From: Lumnitzera littorea
Lineage: Eukaryota; Streptophyta; Magnoliopsida; Myrtales; Combretaceae
Reading direction: 5' to 3'
Assembly: GCA_024138015.1 (NCBI GenBank)
Contig: JAMXBB010000004.1
Span: 7,257,037-7,321,036, forward strand
DNA length: 64,000 bases
This document shows, one piece after another, positions 11,570 to 22,936 of this stretch. The stretch's first letter is position 1. Each line of letters opens with the position of its first letter. The notes below the pieces were generated by a model. It did not search any database. It worked only from the letters and a program-made list of their open reading frames with translations, and was not told the DNA's origin. The position numbers and the translations under genes were made by a program.

Positions 11570-12500
11570 GTTGTGATCAATTTGGAGACGTAAGAGAATC
11601 TACGAAACTTGAAAATTGGTGGTAATTTAGTAGATAATCAGAAGCAAGAGTTGTCATGATTATTATTGGAATACTTGGACTTATTTGCCTGGTCCTATGA
11701 GGACATGCTCTATTTGGATTTGTCAGCATAGTTCACAAGTTACTGATAAGAGAAGATATTAAATCGAAAAGGCAAAAGCTTTGATGGTTTAGGCTAGATA
11801 TACTCCTAAGGATAAAAGAAAAAGTGAAGAAATTACTAGAAATTAGGTTCATAGAAGTGTCTGATTACCCAAAATGGGTTGCTAATGTGGTGCTAGTGTT
11901 GAAGAAAAGTGGGAAAGTTAAAGTATATGTAGACTTCCATAATTTAAACTAAGAGACACCAAATGATAACTTTCTTTTGTCGTGCATTGGTGTATTGGTG
12001 GACAATGCGACTGGAAATCATCTTTTTTCATTAATGGATGGTTTTCAGGGGATATAATCAAATCGATGGTAAAAGAAAATAAAATCAAAACCACTTTCGT
12101 TACCACTTGGGGAACGTTTTGTTATCACATGATGTCTTTCGAATTAAAGAATACTGAGGCAACTTCTCAACATGCTATTATAGCTTGTTTCATGACATGA
12201 TGCATGTAGATGATATGATCGCCAAATCCAAGACAAGTGAGAATCATGTTGATATTTTGTGTAAACTGTTTGAGCAGTTGAGGAAGTTTCAACTAAAATT
12301 AAACCCAGAAAAATGTACCTTTAGAGTAACCTCAAGAAAATTATTAAGTTTTATAGTCAATAGAAGAGGAATTGAGGTAAACCCAAACAAAGTCAAGGCA
12401 ATCGTAAACATTCCTGCACTGAAGACTATTAAAGAAGTACAGAGACTGTTAAGGAAGTTGAATTACATTGCTCGGTTTGTATCATAGTTAACCGATAAAT
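11570..12500 (+). pseudogene. Reverse transcriptase domain relic
   Basis: Successive blocks are recognisable: a GKVKVYVDFHNLN block with a stop after it, LFSLMDGFSG, TTFVTTWGTFCYHMM, MHVDDMIAKSK (the catalytic YVDD box with Tyr replaced by His), FQLKLNPEKCTF, and EVQRLLRKLNYIARFVS. The two catalytic Asp residues of the VDD box remain. At least three frame changes occur between 11880 and 12200. Order and spacing match Ty3/Gypsy RT. Confidence 0.85.
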
Positions 12501-12990
12501 GTAAGCCATTATTTAAACTCTTACAGAAGAATGCCACAATAGAATGAGATGAAGAGTGTGAGTAAACATTTACTGAAATCAAGGAATATCTCATGAATCC
12601 ACCAGCACTGGTCACTCTTACACCAGGACAACCATTAATTCTCTACTTAACGATCCTTCCTAAATCGATGGGATGTATGCTAGGGTAAAAAGATGAAACA
12701 GGTAGAAAAGAGCATCTTATATACTACTTGAGCAAAAAATTCACAAAAGGCGAACGAAAATACTTAGAGGTAGAAAGGACGTATTGTGCCTTAGCATGGG
12801 TAATGCATAAGCTCAAGCAATATACTCTTTATTACTTAGTAGAGTTGTTAACAAAATATGACTCATTGAGGTATTTAGTAGAAAAGCCAGCATTGATTGG
12901 AAGAATCTTAAAGTGGGAGATGTTGCTCTCTGAGTTTGATATCAAATACGTAAGTTAAAGTTCAGTCAAAGGGTAAGCAGTGGCTGATCA
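12500..12990 (+). pseudogene. Gypsy-type RNase H domain relic
   Basis: Following RT directly, segments such as PPALVTLTPGQPLILYL, HLIYYLSKKFTKGERKYLEV, ALAWVMHKLKQYTLYY and KWEMLLSEFDIKYVS correspond to the RNase H of plant Ty3/Gypsy pol. Stops interrupt it near 12545, 12560 and 12687. Open stretches are 12185-12487 (end of RT) and 12728-12958. Confidence 0.8.
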
Positions 12991-13039
12991 ATTGGTAAAA
13001 TACCCACTAGAAGATGAGGATGATGGTTCGAAAGCTCAA

Positions 13040-13475
13040 TTTCTTGATGAAAATGTGATGGTGACAAATGAACTGAGCGGTGAGCAATCGAAATGGAGAA
13101 TGTAATTTGATGAAGTAGCCAATGTATTTGGATATGGAATAGGAGCAATACTGATATCACTTGAGGGTAATCATTTCCTTGTGGTAGGAAGATTAACATT
13201 TCCATATACGACCAACATAGCAAAATATGAGGCCTAGGGCTTAAAATGATGTTAAACATGGGGATACAGAGGTTTAAAGTATATGGAGATTCTTCTTTCA
13301 TAATTCTCTAAATCTTGGGAGAATATAAGATGAAAGACGATAAGTTAATACCTTATTATGGGCATTTGACCAAGCTAATTGAAGGATTCCAAGAAATTTC
13401 ATTCACTTACATTTCAAGAACCTAAAATCAATTTGCCAATGCATTGGCCACATTAACATCAATGGTGAAAGTCAC
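13040..13475 (+). pseudogene. Second, archaeal-type RNase H (aRH) relic
   Basis: After the first RNase H the sequence reads KWRM, stop, FDEVANVFGYGIGAILIS, then NIAKYEA. This matches the WxxxFDGA...GxGIGAVLIS...NMAEYEA pattern of the additional RNase H known from the Tat lineage of plant Gypsy elements. The catalytic Asp of the first block survives, and the Glu of the second block appears as KYEA. It ends at ISRT, stop, NQFANALATL near 13450. The dual RNase H is the strongest evidence for Tat lineage. Confidence 0.75.
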
Positions 13476-13619
13476 AGATGGGATAGAAATCTAGGCCTTA
13501 AAGATTAAGGTACAGAAAAAACCGGCTTTTTGCTTGACAGTTGAAGAGAAGGAATTAAAGAAGCCTTGGTATTATGTTATCAAAAAGTTACTTTAAACGG
13601 GTGAGTTCCTTAATGAAGT

Positions 13620-14820
13620 TGATAGAAAAGATAGAAAAGTCTTAAGGAAATTGGCTACTTATTTCCTATTAAGTGGAGCTACATTATACCAAAAATCACT
13701 AGATACAATATTGCTAAGGTGTGTAGATGAAGAAGAAGCTGAGAAATTAATGAAAGAAGTACATGAAGGAGTCTGTGGTCCTTATATAAATAGGTATATG
13801 TTAGCTTGGAAAATCATGAGGATAGGATATTTTTGGATGACAATGGAATTAGACTGTATCAAGCATGTAAGATACTGTCACGTGTGTCAGGTGTATGCTA
13901 ATAAAATTAATGCTCCTCCTCAAGAATTACATGTGTCGTTGGCTCTATGGCCTCTCTCAATGTAGGGAATGGATACAATCGATCTAATTTCACCAACGGT
14001 TTCAAACGAGTAAGGATTCATTTTAGTCGCGATCAATTATTTTACCAAGTGGGTAGAAGTAGCGTCGTATGCTACGGTAACTAAAGTAGTGGTAGTCAAG
14101 TTTTTGAAAAGAGACATCATTGCAAGATACGGTGTACCCGCGTCTATTATTATGGACAATCGGTCAAATTTGAACAACAAGTTGATGGCTAACGTGTACA
14201 ACCAATTCAAGATCAATCACAGAAATTCAACTCAGTATCAACCTTAGATGAACGGGGCAGTTGAAGCAATTAATAAGAACATCAAGAGAATCATTGAGAA
14301 GATGGCTATCACTTATAGAGATTGGCATGAGATACTTCCCTTTGCTCTCATGGCTTATAGAACCTCAATCAAGACCTTTATGAGTGCAATACCTTATTCA
14401 TTAATGTATGGAATCAAAGCGGTACTACCAGTAAAAGTAGAAATACCTTCATTCTGAGTGTTGGTAGAAACTCAGCTCAATAAAGTAAAGTAAGTGAAGA
14501 ACTGAATGGAGCATTTAAATCTCCTAGATGAAAGGAGACTTGTAACGATATGTCATGGTTAGTGTTATCAATGACGGATGAGCCAAGCTTTTAACAAGAA
14601 AGTATGCCTGAGGTACTTCAAGGAAGGAGACTTAGTGTTAAAAAAAATATTACCAAATGCAAAAAACCTTAGGGGTAAGTTTGCTCCGAATTATGAAAGC
14701 CCTTATGTGGTGAAAGATGTATTATTTGGAGATACATTAATGTTGACAGAAATGGATAGCCTAAAATTAAAGGGACCTGTGAATTCAGATGCAGTCAAAT
14801 TGTATATCCATGAAAACTGA
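13620..14820 (+). pseudogene. Integrase domain relic
   Basis: The N-terminal zinc-binding segment shows HEGVCGPY...CHVCQVY. The CxxC is kept, but the second His appears replaced by Tyr (PYINRYML). The catalytic core keeps Asp in GMDTIDLI (about 13968), Asp in IIMDNRSN (about 14153) and Glu in NGAVEAINK (about 14260), so the DDE triad is intact although DNG has become DNR. A C-terminal KEGDLVLKKI block (about 14620-14650) follows. Stops occur at about 13964, 14010, 14248 and 14457. The product would join element cDNA to host DNA. Confidence 0.85.
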
Positions 14821-15448
14821 GTTTAATAGAGATTCCAATTTTTCTTGAGAATTATTTATGGTTAATCTTTTATCATTTACAAGTAAAGTTGGTATCCATG
14901 AATGTTTTTGAATTAGGATGGTCATCGACCAACAAACACTTCACCAATAAACACTTGTATACCATGTTTCTTAGCCTCAAACACTTAGACACCAAACTCT
15001 TACCAATGCATTTAAGACACCAAATAAATTGAGATTGAATGTTCTTAATGATTTAATCTAGTTTATCGAAAAGAGTGTTATTTTTCAGGAATCATAGAGA
15101 GGTGGAAATTGAAACTTAACGATGACAAGAGCATAATCAAGACATGAGCATGATACAATTAAGCAAAGGGTTTCAATCATGAAGAAGACCTTATTCCAAA
15201 AAAAAAAAAAGAAAAAAAAAAGAGAAGAAAAAAGAAAGAAAGAGAAAAAGGAAAAAATAAGAAAAAAGAAAAAAAAAAGGGGAAAAGAAGCAAGTACAAT
15301 ATTTTGTTGATATTTTGCGATTTAGAAGAGTAAATGTCTTAAGTTAACGTGAGGTATGTCGATTGGTTGCTATCTACTGGATGCTTCATTCCTAGGTAAA
15401 ATAATCCTAAAAGTCTTTAAAAGAGATATTTAGGAGAATTAAAAGTTT
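14821..15448 (+). other. 3' untranslated region with a purine-rich tract
   Basis: No coding sequence seen. Positions 15199-15290 are almost pure A/G (poly-A runs with scattered G). A related purine tract lies in the outer element at about 22440-22540, suggesting a shared 3'-UTR architecture. Confidence 0.6.
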
Positions 15449-15454
15449 TTGAAA

Positions 15455-15850
15455 TCTCAAAAAGATCTATCCTCTTTAGATTATTCACTAAACCAAAAAA
15501 ATTCTCGAAGAGATCTATCATTTCCAAATTGTTCACCAAACCAAAACAAGGAATCTATCTTCGAATCATTCACCAAATCAAAAGAAATCTGGAAGAGATC
15601 TATCTTCTTCGGATCATTTACCAAATCAAAAGAAATCTCGAAGAGATCTATCCTCTTCGGATTGTTCACCAAATCAAAAGAAATCTTGAGGAGATCTATT
15701 CTCTTCAAATTATCCACCAAATAAAAAGAGATCTCGAAGAGATCTATCCTCTTCGGATTGTTCACTAAACTAAAAGAGGATTATCTATCGAACTAAAAGA
15801 AATCTCGAAGTAATCTATCCTCTTCAAATTATCCACCAAACTAAAACAAC
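15455..15850. repeat. 48-bp minisatellite, about eight units
   Basis: A unit of about 48 bp (containing gaagagatctatcctcttc and caccaaatcaaaagaaatct) repeats about eight times with a few changes; some units are shorter by about 3 bp. Because the unit is a multiple of three, several frames on both strands stay open and give artificial 16-residue repeats. I read this as a non-coding 3'-UTR array, not a gene. Tandem arrays in this position are known from Tat/Ogre elements and have been linked to birth of satellite DNA. Confidence 0.9.
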
Positions 15851-15874
15851 TCAATTTGACCCCTAGTGGTTTTT

Positions 15875-16040
15875 GCTCCATCCTTCCAAGATAGGCCACC
15901 TTAAAACTTTTTCCTTATCCTTTTAAGATAGGTTACCTTAAAACTTTTGCCTTATCCTTCCAAGATAGACACCTTTAAACTTTTTGTTTTAAAGATACCC
16001 TTAAGGCCTATTCCTTTAAGATAGGCCTTTTAACCTTAGC
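15875..16040. repeat. 37-bp tandem array, three to four units
   Basis: The motif aagatagg, followed by acctttaaaactttt-like sequence and then ccttatcctt, recurs at 15888, 15925 and 15962 (period 37), with a decayed further copy near 16015. It lies between the 48-bp array and the polypurine tract. Confidence 0.8.
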
Positions 16041-16246
16041 CTTATTCCTTATCTCATTCTCTTAAGATGAGTTTCCCATTCCTTTACCTTGCCTCTTCAA
16101 GATGAGTTGTTATTCTTTACATCGATCTCTCAAGACGATATCCTTTATCAAGGTAAAACACAGCTTAATCGATCAGTTTAAATTAAGATTTGGCAAAAAT
16201 GGGTATCTCTTTTGTCTTTGTAATGAAGTTTTAATTGAACTTCATT

Positions 16247-16261
16247 ACAAAGAGGGATAGT
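16247..16261 (+). promoter_or_regulatory. Polypurine tract of inner element
   Basis: ACAAAGAGGGATAGT immediately precedes the TGTA start of the 3' LTR, the position where plus-strand DNA synthesis is primed. The equivalent tract of the outer element (26861-26873) is similar. Confidence 0.7.
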
Positions 16262-18596
16262 TGTAAATACCTCATTTTTACCGTTTTATTTTAGTATTTT
16301 TATTAAGTTGGGTAAAAGAAAAAAAGAAAAAAAAAACGAAAATTGAAAATAAAAGTGAAAATAAAGTGTCAAGTCGTATTGAGTTAAGTCAAGTCAAATC
16401 GTATTGAGTTGAGTTGAATTGTTTGGGATCAAATCAAATAACAGTGTGTTTAATTTAATAGATTTTAAGTCATTAGAGAATGGGACTTTATTAAAATAAT
16501 TTTGGTCCAGTCTAATAAAAAGTAGATTTTTTTTTATCTAATTTATATTGGACAAAAATAGACTTATGATTTATTAAGTAGATTATTGGGTTAAAACAAA
16601 TTGGACTGAATCGGGCTCGAAAAATATAAAGCCTAAATTAAAATAAAGTTTTTAGAAACTAAATCAAATCCTCAAAGAATCGTTATCGTATCTTCCATAT
16701 CTAAGTTTATGATCATATCTTCCGATCAATTGTTGGTTTATAAATAGTAAGTCAACAGATGATGTTAGACACACTTTTACAATTTGTACAACCCCCCATA
16801 GTCATAAGTCCATATCCATGCATGAAATCCACACATATCTATATTTTCTCGGTCACCCTCCTTCGTCCCACAGATTGCCTAACATAAGCCACTGGTCGAC
16901 AACTGATCTACCACCCTAAACACTACACACACGCACCTCCCCTCAATCATATACAAACACCACATCACACGTCTCTTACTGACAGCTGACCCACACATCC
17001 TGACACCGAAGCACTTACGTACACCGTCCCTCACTATTGCTTGTACGTACAATACGAAACCACACACAGCTGCACGACACAAACACTCTCACGCCATCAT
17101 TCTACATCACCACACCTAATCTAAGCCCCTAACTATCACCAATACGCTAGCAAGTCCCTTGCACAATCACCCTTTCATACACTGATCATCGACCTACTGA
17201 CATAATCTACATGTTGTTACCAACACACCGATACGCATGTCGAGGATCACTCACTTGAGCATGCCTATGGCACAATACTAGAGCCGTCCATACACTGAAG
17301 TCCAATCAACTGCACCAATGTCCACACTTAATCCAAGTTGTACATCCCCTGACCGAAGATACATACATGCTGACAACAGCATCAGCCGCATGTCCATAAA
17401 ACCGACCCCCTGACCAAACAGCACCAATTCTACACACGTTGATCATATAAGTCACTTTGACACAATCCAAATGATCACAGACATCTTGACACGTGCGACT
17501 CAATTGGGTAAAAAAAATTAATTAGTTTTATTTTATTTATTTAGTTAATTTAATTATTTTTACTAATTTATTTTCTTTTAGTGCAAGTTTTTTTATTTAT
17601 TGTTATTATTTTTATTGTTATATCATTGGAATTTTTTAGATAATTTGAATTTTTGGATAAATTTTGTTAGTTGAAAATTGGATTATTTTGAAAGTCGTGT
17701 ATCTTTTCTATCCATATCTTCGGAAAAGATATGTGTCTAGATCATATTTTTGGAGAAGATATGTAATAAAACTTGCATATAAGATTTAGAGAAGATACGT
17801 ATCTAAATCGTATCTCAATATATCTTATCTTTGGAAAAGATATGTATTTAGATTGTATCTCAACGTATCTTATACATAAGATTTAAAAAAGATATCTTTT
17901 GATATGTAGTGAATTTTTTTAAATAAATAAAAGTCTTAACCAAAGTTTTTAAAAAGATTTAGTTAGTTAGGTTTTTTGAAAATAGATTCGTAGAATTAAA
18001 TTTTTTAGTTTTTTTTAAAACTAATAAACGGTTAAACAAACGTAAATCTAGCTTAATTTTAAAAAATAAAAGAAATTTACTTACTAAATATTTCAGAAAA
18101 AAAAGAACTATGTTGATTCAATCCCAACTAGTGGGTATGTAAGTACATTCGGGGTAATCATCTAAAAAATAATTTTTTATATTTTTTTGAAAAATTCGTA
18201 ATAAAAAATAATGAAAAAATCACTTTCGTTATATTTTGCATATTTATATATATTTTATTATTTTTTTAGAAAAACATAAAAATAAAGGCCATTAATTTTT
18301 CTTTAGCTTTTGCATAGTGATTTAGTCTTAATAGGTTAACCCTCGAACTCAATTTTTTAGGTTTAATTTTTTAAAAATTATTTTTTTTAGAAAATTTGCA
18401 AATCAGTAGCCAAATTAAGATTTTCTCACCCAAAAGTCCTAATTTTATTCTTACCAGTTAAATTGGTTAGCAACTCTAATTTTTAAAAATTTTTTAGAAC
18501 AATATATATTTTTTTTAATTTTATGTTAAGTAACTTATATTAAGCAAGTTGAGCTTAACATGAGTTAAATTAAGGAAATTGAAATAAGGCTTGACA
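16262..18596 (+). repeat. 3' LTR of inner Tat element
   Basis: Direct repeat of 7231-9444, with TATA box at 16739-16746, the C/A-rich segment (about 16850-17500) and the GATACGTATC-like array (about 17705-17900). Ends ...GACA at 18596. Its last about 58 bp are also included in the tandem duplication that starts at 18539. ORFs inside (for example on the minus strand at 16879-17082 and 17306-17503) are not genes. Confidence 0.85.
16739..16746 (+). promoter_or_regulatory. TATA box of inner 3' LTR
   Basis: TATAAATA conserved with 7736-7743. In principle it could drive transcription out into the outer gag region, but this is only inference. Confidence 0.55.
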
Positions 18597-19351
18597 ATGG
18601 TTTCAATTTTTTAATCTAAACTAACAAAAAGTCATTAAAGACAAGATTATGCCCGTCCTTTCATTGCTCAAAGTTCAAACTAATCTTGCCATGGTACGGG
18701 CTTTGGTCCACTTATAGGACCTTGAATGTCAATCTTTGTGTTTCAACCTACATCGACTGAGCCCACTGTTGAAGAGTACTCATATCTGTTAAGAGTCTCC
18801 TCTATTGGAAGCAAAGGATATGCTCTAGATATCATAGCTAGGCTTGTAAAGATTTTCAATAGACTCTTGGGCCTACATGAATCCGAAATATATAAAATAT
18901 GGGCAAATCCCCATAGGAGAATGATTAAGGTAGACGATCTCTTTATTAAGTAGGTTGGGCTTAACATAGGTGAAATTAAGGAAACTGAAATAAGGCTTGA
19001 CAATGGTTTTGATTTTTTAATCTAAATTAACAAAAAGTCATTAAAGACAAGATTAGGCCTGTCCTTTCATTGCTCAAAGTTCAAACTAATTTTGCCATGG
19101 TACGGGCTTTGGTCCACTTCTAAGACCCTCAAAGTCAATCTTTGTGTTTCAACCCACGTCGACTAAGCCCACTATTGAAGAATACTTCTATCTATTAGGA
19201 GTCCCCTCTACTGGAAGTAGAGGATATGCTTTAAATATCATAACTAGGCTTGTAAAGATTTTCAATAGACTCTTAGGCCTTCGTAAATCCTAAATATATA
19301 AAATATGGGCAAATCCCCATAAGAGAATGATTAGGGTAAACAATCTCTTTA
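18539..19351 (+). repeat. 406-bp tandem duplication spanning the inner LTR end and outer gag region
   Basis: Unit 1 (18539-18944) and unit 2 (18945-19351) align throughout with scattered substitutions. Both begin attaag, carry ggcttgacaatggttt (LTR end plus inferred target-site copy), and run through the same DUF7745-like coding block to atctcttta. Because the unit includes about 58 bp of inner LTR, the duplication happened after the inner element inserted. Confidence 0.9.
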
Positions 19352-19920
19352 CTTAGCTCACAACCCCACCAACCCCTAAGTTACAATCAGAAACTCTTTT
19401 GAACTAGCTTTGAAGTTTGATAGCAACATAGAGTCAATGCTTATATCTTAGCAATATTTAGGATTATTTTGTTTCTTAATGGGGTATTTTACATACATCA
19501 TAGTATTGCAGAGCCTGTAACCCAATTTTTAGAAGGAAAGTTTTACATCCTGACACTACTAGCTGAATAAGCTAGATTCCAAGAGGAAAAGAATGGAGAC
19601 TTGAAGAGCAATATGGCTTTACTAATGGTTTTGTTCATCAACTATACTCAAAGCCATAAGCTTGACTTCTTTCATAGGAAAGGTACCCAAACGATGAACC
19701 TCATTGAGGCATTTGATGCTATCATTGAATTACTTGAAAATGTTGCTATGTATTACTAGGTTAAAGCTTTTTAGAAGTTCTACACTAAAGATACTTTCAG
19801 GTTGCCAAATGGTTCGAGGTAGTCAAGTTGAAATGGAGAATGAAGATGGAAGAGGAGCTAGGATACCACAAGAAAAAATGGATCTAGACTTTAAGATATG
19901 TTTATAATAAAATTTGAATA
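18640..19920 (+). pseudogene. DUF7745-like N-terminal gag region of outer element, partly duplicated
   Basis: Read across frames, the first copy gives KIMPVLSLLKVQTNLAMVRA, then EPTVEEYSYLLRVSS, then GLHESEIYKIWANPHRRM. This is the PTxEEYxxLL signature of the plant DUF7745 domain seen upstream of gag in Tat-type elements. The same block recurs about 406 bp later (19045-19351) with more stops. Downstream relics (GVFYIHHSIAEPVTQFLEG near 19480 and AFDAIIELL near 19710) continue the domain. Stops and frameshifts rule out function. The molecular role of the domain is unknown to me. The opposite-strand ORF at 18743-19003 is a shadow. Confidence 0.6.
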
Positions 19921-20465
19921 ATGTATTGGAAACTTCAAGAGCTGCAATAAAAATCCTTTTTTATTTTTGTCATATCATAATCAATTTACCAGCTCCCTTC
20001 TCTACATCTACATGCCTTAATTTTGCATTTTTGATTTCTCTTATCTTTACTTGTAAATATTTATCATTGGTTTTGTTAACTCATGTTTGAATAACTTTGT
20101 GAAGTAAAAATAAAAAGGAAAATTTTTCTAAATGGGCTCATGAAAGTCCTGTCCCTAAGCTTCTAATTATAAACATTTGATTTCTTTTACAAGTCCTTTT
20201 CTCGATGCCTTCCATTTCAACTCTTTCATTTCTTTTGTCCATTCTCACTTATACATCCTTTGGTAATGTTTTTACTTCTAGGTTTTCAATGATTGATTGT
20301 AAATATTTAGTCTTTAGGCTCATGTTTCCTTAGAAATGTTTTTCCACTCCTTTCTCACGACTTGTAAATAAACCTTATCCTTGTATTCTACTTTTTAAAT
20401 AAGTTCTTTTCTCTTTAAAAAAGAAAAGTGATTGTTCAAAAATAAAATAAAATAAAATTAAGGAG
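19921..20465 (+). other. Spacer between DUF7745-like region and gag
   Basis: T-rich stretch with several attgtaaatatt-like segments (near 20050, 20245 and 20300) that look like weak internal repeats. No coding sequence or known motif seen. Confidence 0.45.
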
Positions 20466-21760
20466 TTGCTAACAGGTATGGATTCTTATCCAAAAGCAAT
20501 GGCCAATAGTGGAAATAACAACAACCTTAATGGCACTAACTCTATAGAAGTGAGGTTTCGTTTATTAGAGCAAACTGTAGCAAAAGTAACTAAACAGATG
20601 AACTTCACGATTGATAGCATTGCCTTACTTAGAGCAACAACACCTACAAAAAAAGAGCATCAACATGTGAAGGAAACTATTGAATTCCCAAAAGTTAGTC
20701 CAATGTTAGATCCTAACCCTTTTAAGGACAATTTAAGACCAATCAACTTGAGGTCTAGTCAAGATACTCTTAAAGAGTGGGAAAGGAAATTGACTAAACA
20801 AATTGATGAGAGGATGAAGACATTTAAGAGCCATGACGGATTTGAATAAGTTGGTATCATTGACTTTTTTTAATATGATATTGAGTCCTATCTTGAAAAA
20901 TTCAAGGTACTGGAATTTGAGAAATCTGATGAGATTAGACACCCCATGCTTCACATCAGTTTGCATCCATGCAAGATGGCTCGTTACATTAAAAATGAGT
21001 AGTTATTGGTTAAAACATTTTAAGACAGCTTCACTAGGCCAGCTTTGTCTTGGTACACTTGATTAGATTTAAGGCAAGTCGATACATGGGATAAGTTAAC
21101 TCGAGCGTTCTTTGAACATTACAACTTCAATGTAGTGATAGCACCATCAATTTGGGGCTTAAGTAACATGAGGAAAGATGATAATGAGTCCTTCAAGGAA
21201 TACACCCAAAGATGGAGGGCCAAGGTAGCTAAAATCACTTCCCCTTTATCAAAAAAGTAACTGACTGAAGCATTTATATAAACGTTAAATAGGTCGTATT
21301 TTAATTGTCTCCTAGGACAATTAACCACTAGTTTTGCAGATGTAGTTTCAGCAAGCAACCGCATAAAGGGAGTAGTAAGGATAGGTAAATTGGCTAAAGA
21401 ATAAATTATCTTTAACAAGTCTCAAAATGGCTATAAATTTAGCAAACTTTGAAACAGAGAAACCCAAAAGGCATCTTACTTCAATCCCGATCACAATAAC
21501 TAAACTCCTTCATCAATTGAGAGAGGTAAGAATGCTAAGCTATGTACCTTGTTCACCCAAACACAAGCTATAGAGGTTATATCCTAGCCCACAATGTAAA
21601 TACCGCGTATACCTAATGGGTCATCCTATAGAAGAATGTTGGAAATTGAAGCACAAGATTTGAGACCTAATTGATATCAGGCTACTTCAAATAGACTTTA
21701 CCAACCCTAATGGACCAGAGGTTAAGATAAATGTTCCTTTACGATACATTAGGTCATGCA
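20466..21760 (+). pseudogene. Degenerate Gypsy gag (outer element)
   Basis: The open part 20466-20849 (127 codons) holds a likely coiled-coil segment (VRFRLLEQTVAKVTKQM) and ends near KSHDGFE. After a stop and frame changes the gag core follows: KMARYIKNE, then DSFTRPALSWYT, DTWDKLTRAFFEHYNF, NESFKEYTQRWRAKVAKI and PLSKK, and finally GQLTTSFADVVSASNRIK near 21320. This order matches the retrotransposon gag domain. Near 21600-21700 a GHPIEECWKLKHKI-like block marks the gag C-terminus. Minus-strand ORFs at 20733-20966 and 21119-21418 are shadows. Gag would form the particle that packages element RNA. Confidence 0.8.
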
Positions 21761-22936
21761 TCAACATGATAGAAACATCTAAATGGAAGAGGGGCAGGAG
21801 TTTAAGTCAAAGGAAACTAGGTTACTCCAACAAAGCCAAAGAATGAGGGGCAATTATTAAGGAAGTTCAAGTACTTTGTAATGTCAAAAGTTTCTTAAAT
21901 AAAAGTTCTTCATTTCTTGAATATATCTTGGTAAAATTTTCTATCGAGGAAAATGAACATATATTTTTTGTATGTCATTTTGAAAGTTTAGAATGAAAAG
22001 AGGCAAGTTGAATCCCAAACATCAACCCTAAAACACATCTTGAGAGTTGAGAGTGACATCAATGTAAGGTTATTGGACTCATTCCTTAAAAAAAGTCCTT
22101 GAAATTGATACGATAATCAAAATGACACTATGCATTTATTTCTCTATCCTAATACACAAAATATCCCTTACCAACCTTGTTAAGCCTTTTTTAATAAAGT
22201 ATTTCAAAAATTAAATCCTGTCAAGAATTACCCCACAATGGAGTAATTTGGAGTTTAAGAGAAAATGTTAAAACTAATTTGTCCTTACTCCAGTAACCTC
22301 AATTTAACTGTAATTATTACTTTTGGATACTTATTTCCTTTACGATGAAGAAGGGCTTTTGATCTGAACAAGATACACATACCACACATTGTGAGTCATA
22401 CACCAAAAAAAAAGGATGATCACCTTTGTCTTGGATCAAATTGAAAGAAAAAAGAAGAAAGAAAAGAGAGAGAGAGAGTGAGAGAGAGAAGAAGAAGAAG
22501 AATGAAAGGAAAGTGAAAAAAGAAAAGGGGCATGAGGAAAAATGAGGAAATGATAGAAATCTACAAAAATAAGGTGATCAAATCCAAAGTCTTGAAACTT
22601 GAAACTTGAAACTAATTAGGGGCATGTACCTCAAAAGTCCCATTCTAAAGTAAGGCTTGTCTCTTGAAATAAAGACCCCTAAACCTGAAAGAGTAAGAGT
22701 AAAAAACTTAGACTCTCAAAATCTACTCCTCTTGCAAACTAAGGCTCGCCTACCATTCCACCTTTTCTTAAAAGCCCTTTTGATTAGAGAAAATAACCTA
22801 TCCCTAGTAAAAGTTAATTTTGAAATTGGGGCATGCACAATGTTAGTTTCACCTATCGGTTTTTAACTTGTAAACTTAAGTTAAAAACTGAGTCTTTCAA
22901 AATGCCACTTCATTAATATCCAATTTTGAAATTGAG
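21761..22936 (+). other. Remnant after gag, no pol visible
   Basis: Protease and RT should follow gag here, but no RT, RNase H or integrase block is recognisable. An open stretch at 22657-22866 shows no clear motif. A purine-rich segment with GA repeats (about 22438-22540) resembles the post-pol tract of the inner element, suggesting that pol was deleted between gag and the 3' UTR. Confidence 0.5.

Larger units (their letters stand above)
11390..14820 (+). pseudogene. Degenerate Tat-lineage pol polyprotein (inner element)
   Basis: Translating across frames gives the usual order of a plant Tat pol. A linker with LFAWSYEDM (about 11680) is followed by reverse transcriptase, a Gypsy RNase H, a second RNase H and integrase, ending at the stop at 14818-14820. 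Numerous stops and several frameshifts interrupt it, for example after YIARFVS at 12486, before the second RNase H near 12956, and before the C-terminal integrase segment near 14457. Protease is not visible. The protein would have made cDNA and integrated it; this copy cannot. Confidence 0.85.
7231..18596 (+). mobile_element. Inner Ty3/Gypsy Tat-lineage LTR retrotransposon, degenerate, nested in the outer element
   Basis: LTRs 7231-9444 and 16262-18596 each start TGTA and end ACA. The flanking 5-mers are atagt (7226-7230) and atggt (18597-18601), a 4/5 match consistent with a mutated 5-bp target duplication. In order it holds a PBS-like site, a fragment of a DUF7745-like gag N-terminus, a broken pol (RT, RNase H, second RNase H, integrase), two tandem-repeat arrays, and a polypurine tract. 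The second RNase H, the repeat-rich 3' UTR and the long LTRs fit the Tat lineage. gag is almost entirely missing. Confidence 0.85.

Noticed and set aside
15449..15768. Three overlapping ORFs of 79-94 codons with 16-residue repeats on both strands
   Set aside because: By-products of a 48-bp minisatellite whose unit is divisible by three; no known domain.
20733..21418. Minus-strand ORFs of 77 and 99 codons
   Set aside because: Shadows of the gag reading frame, which matches gag on the plus strand.
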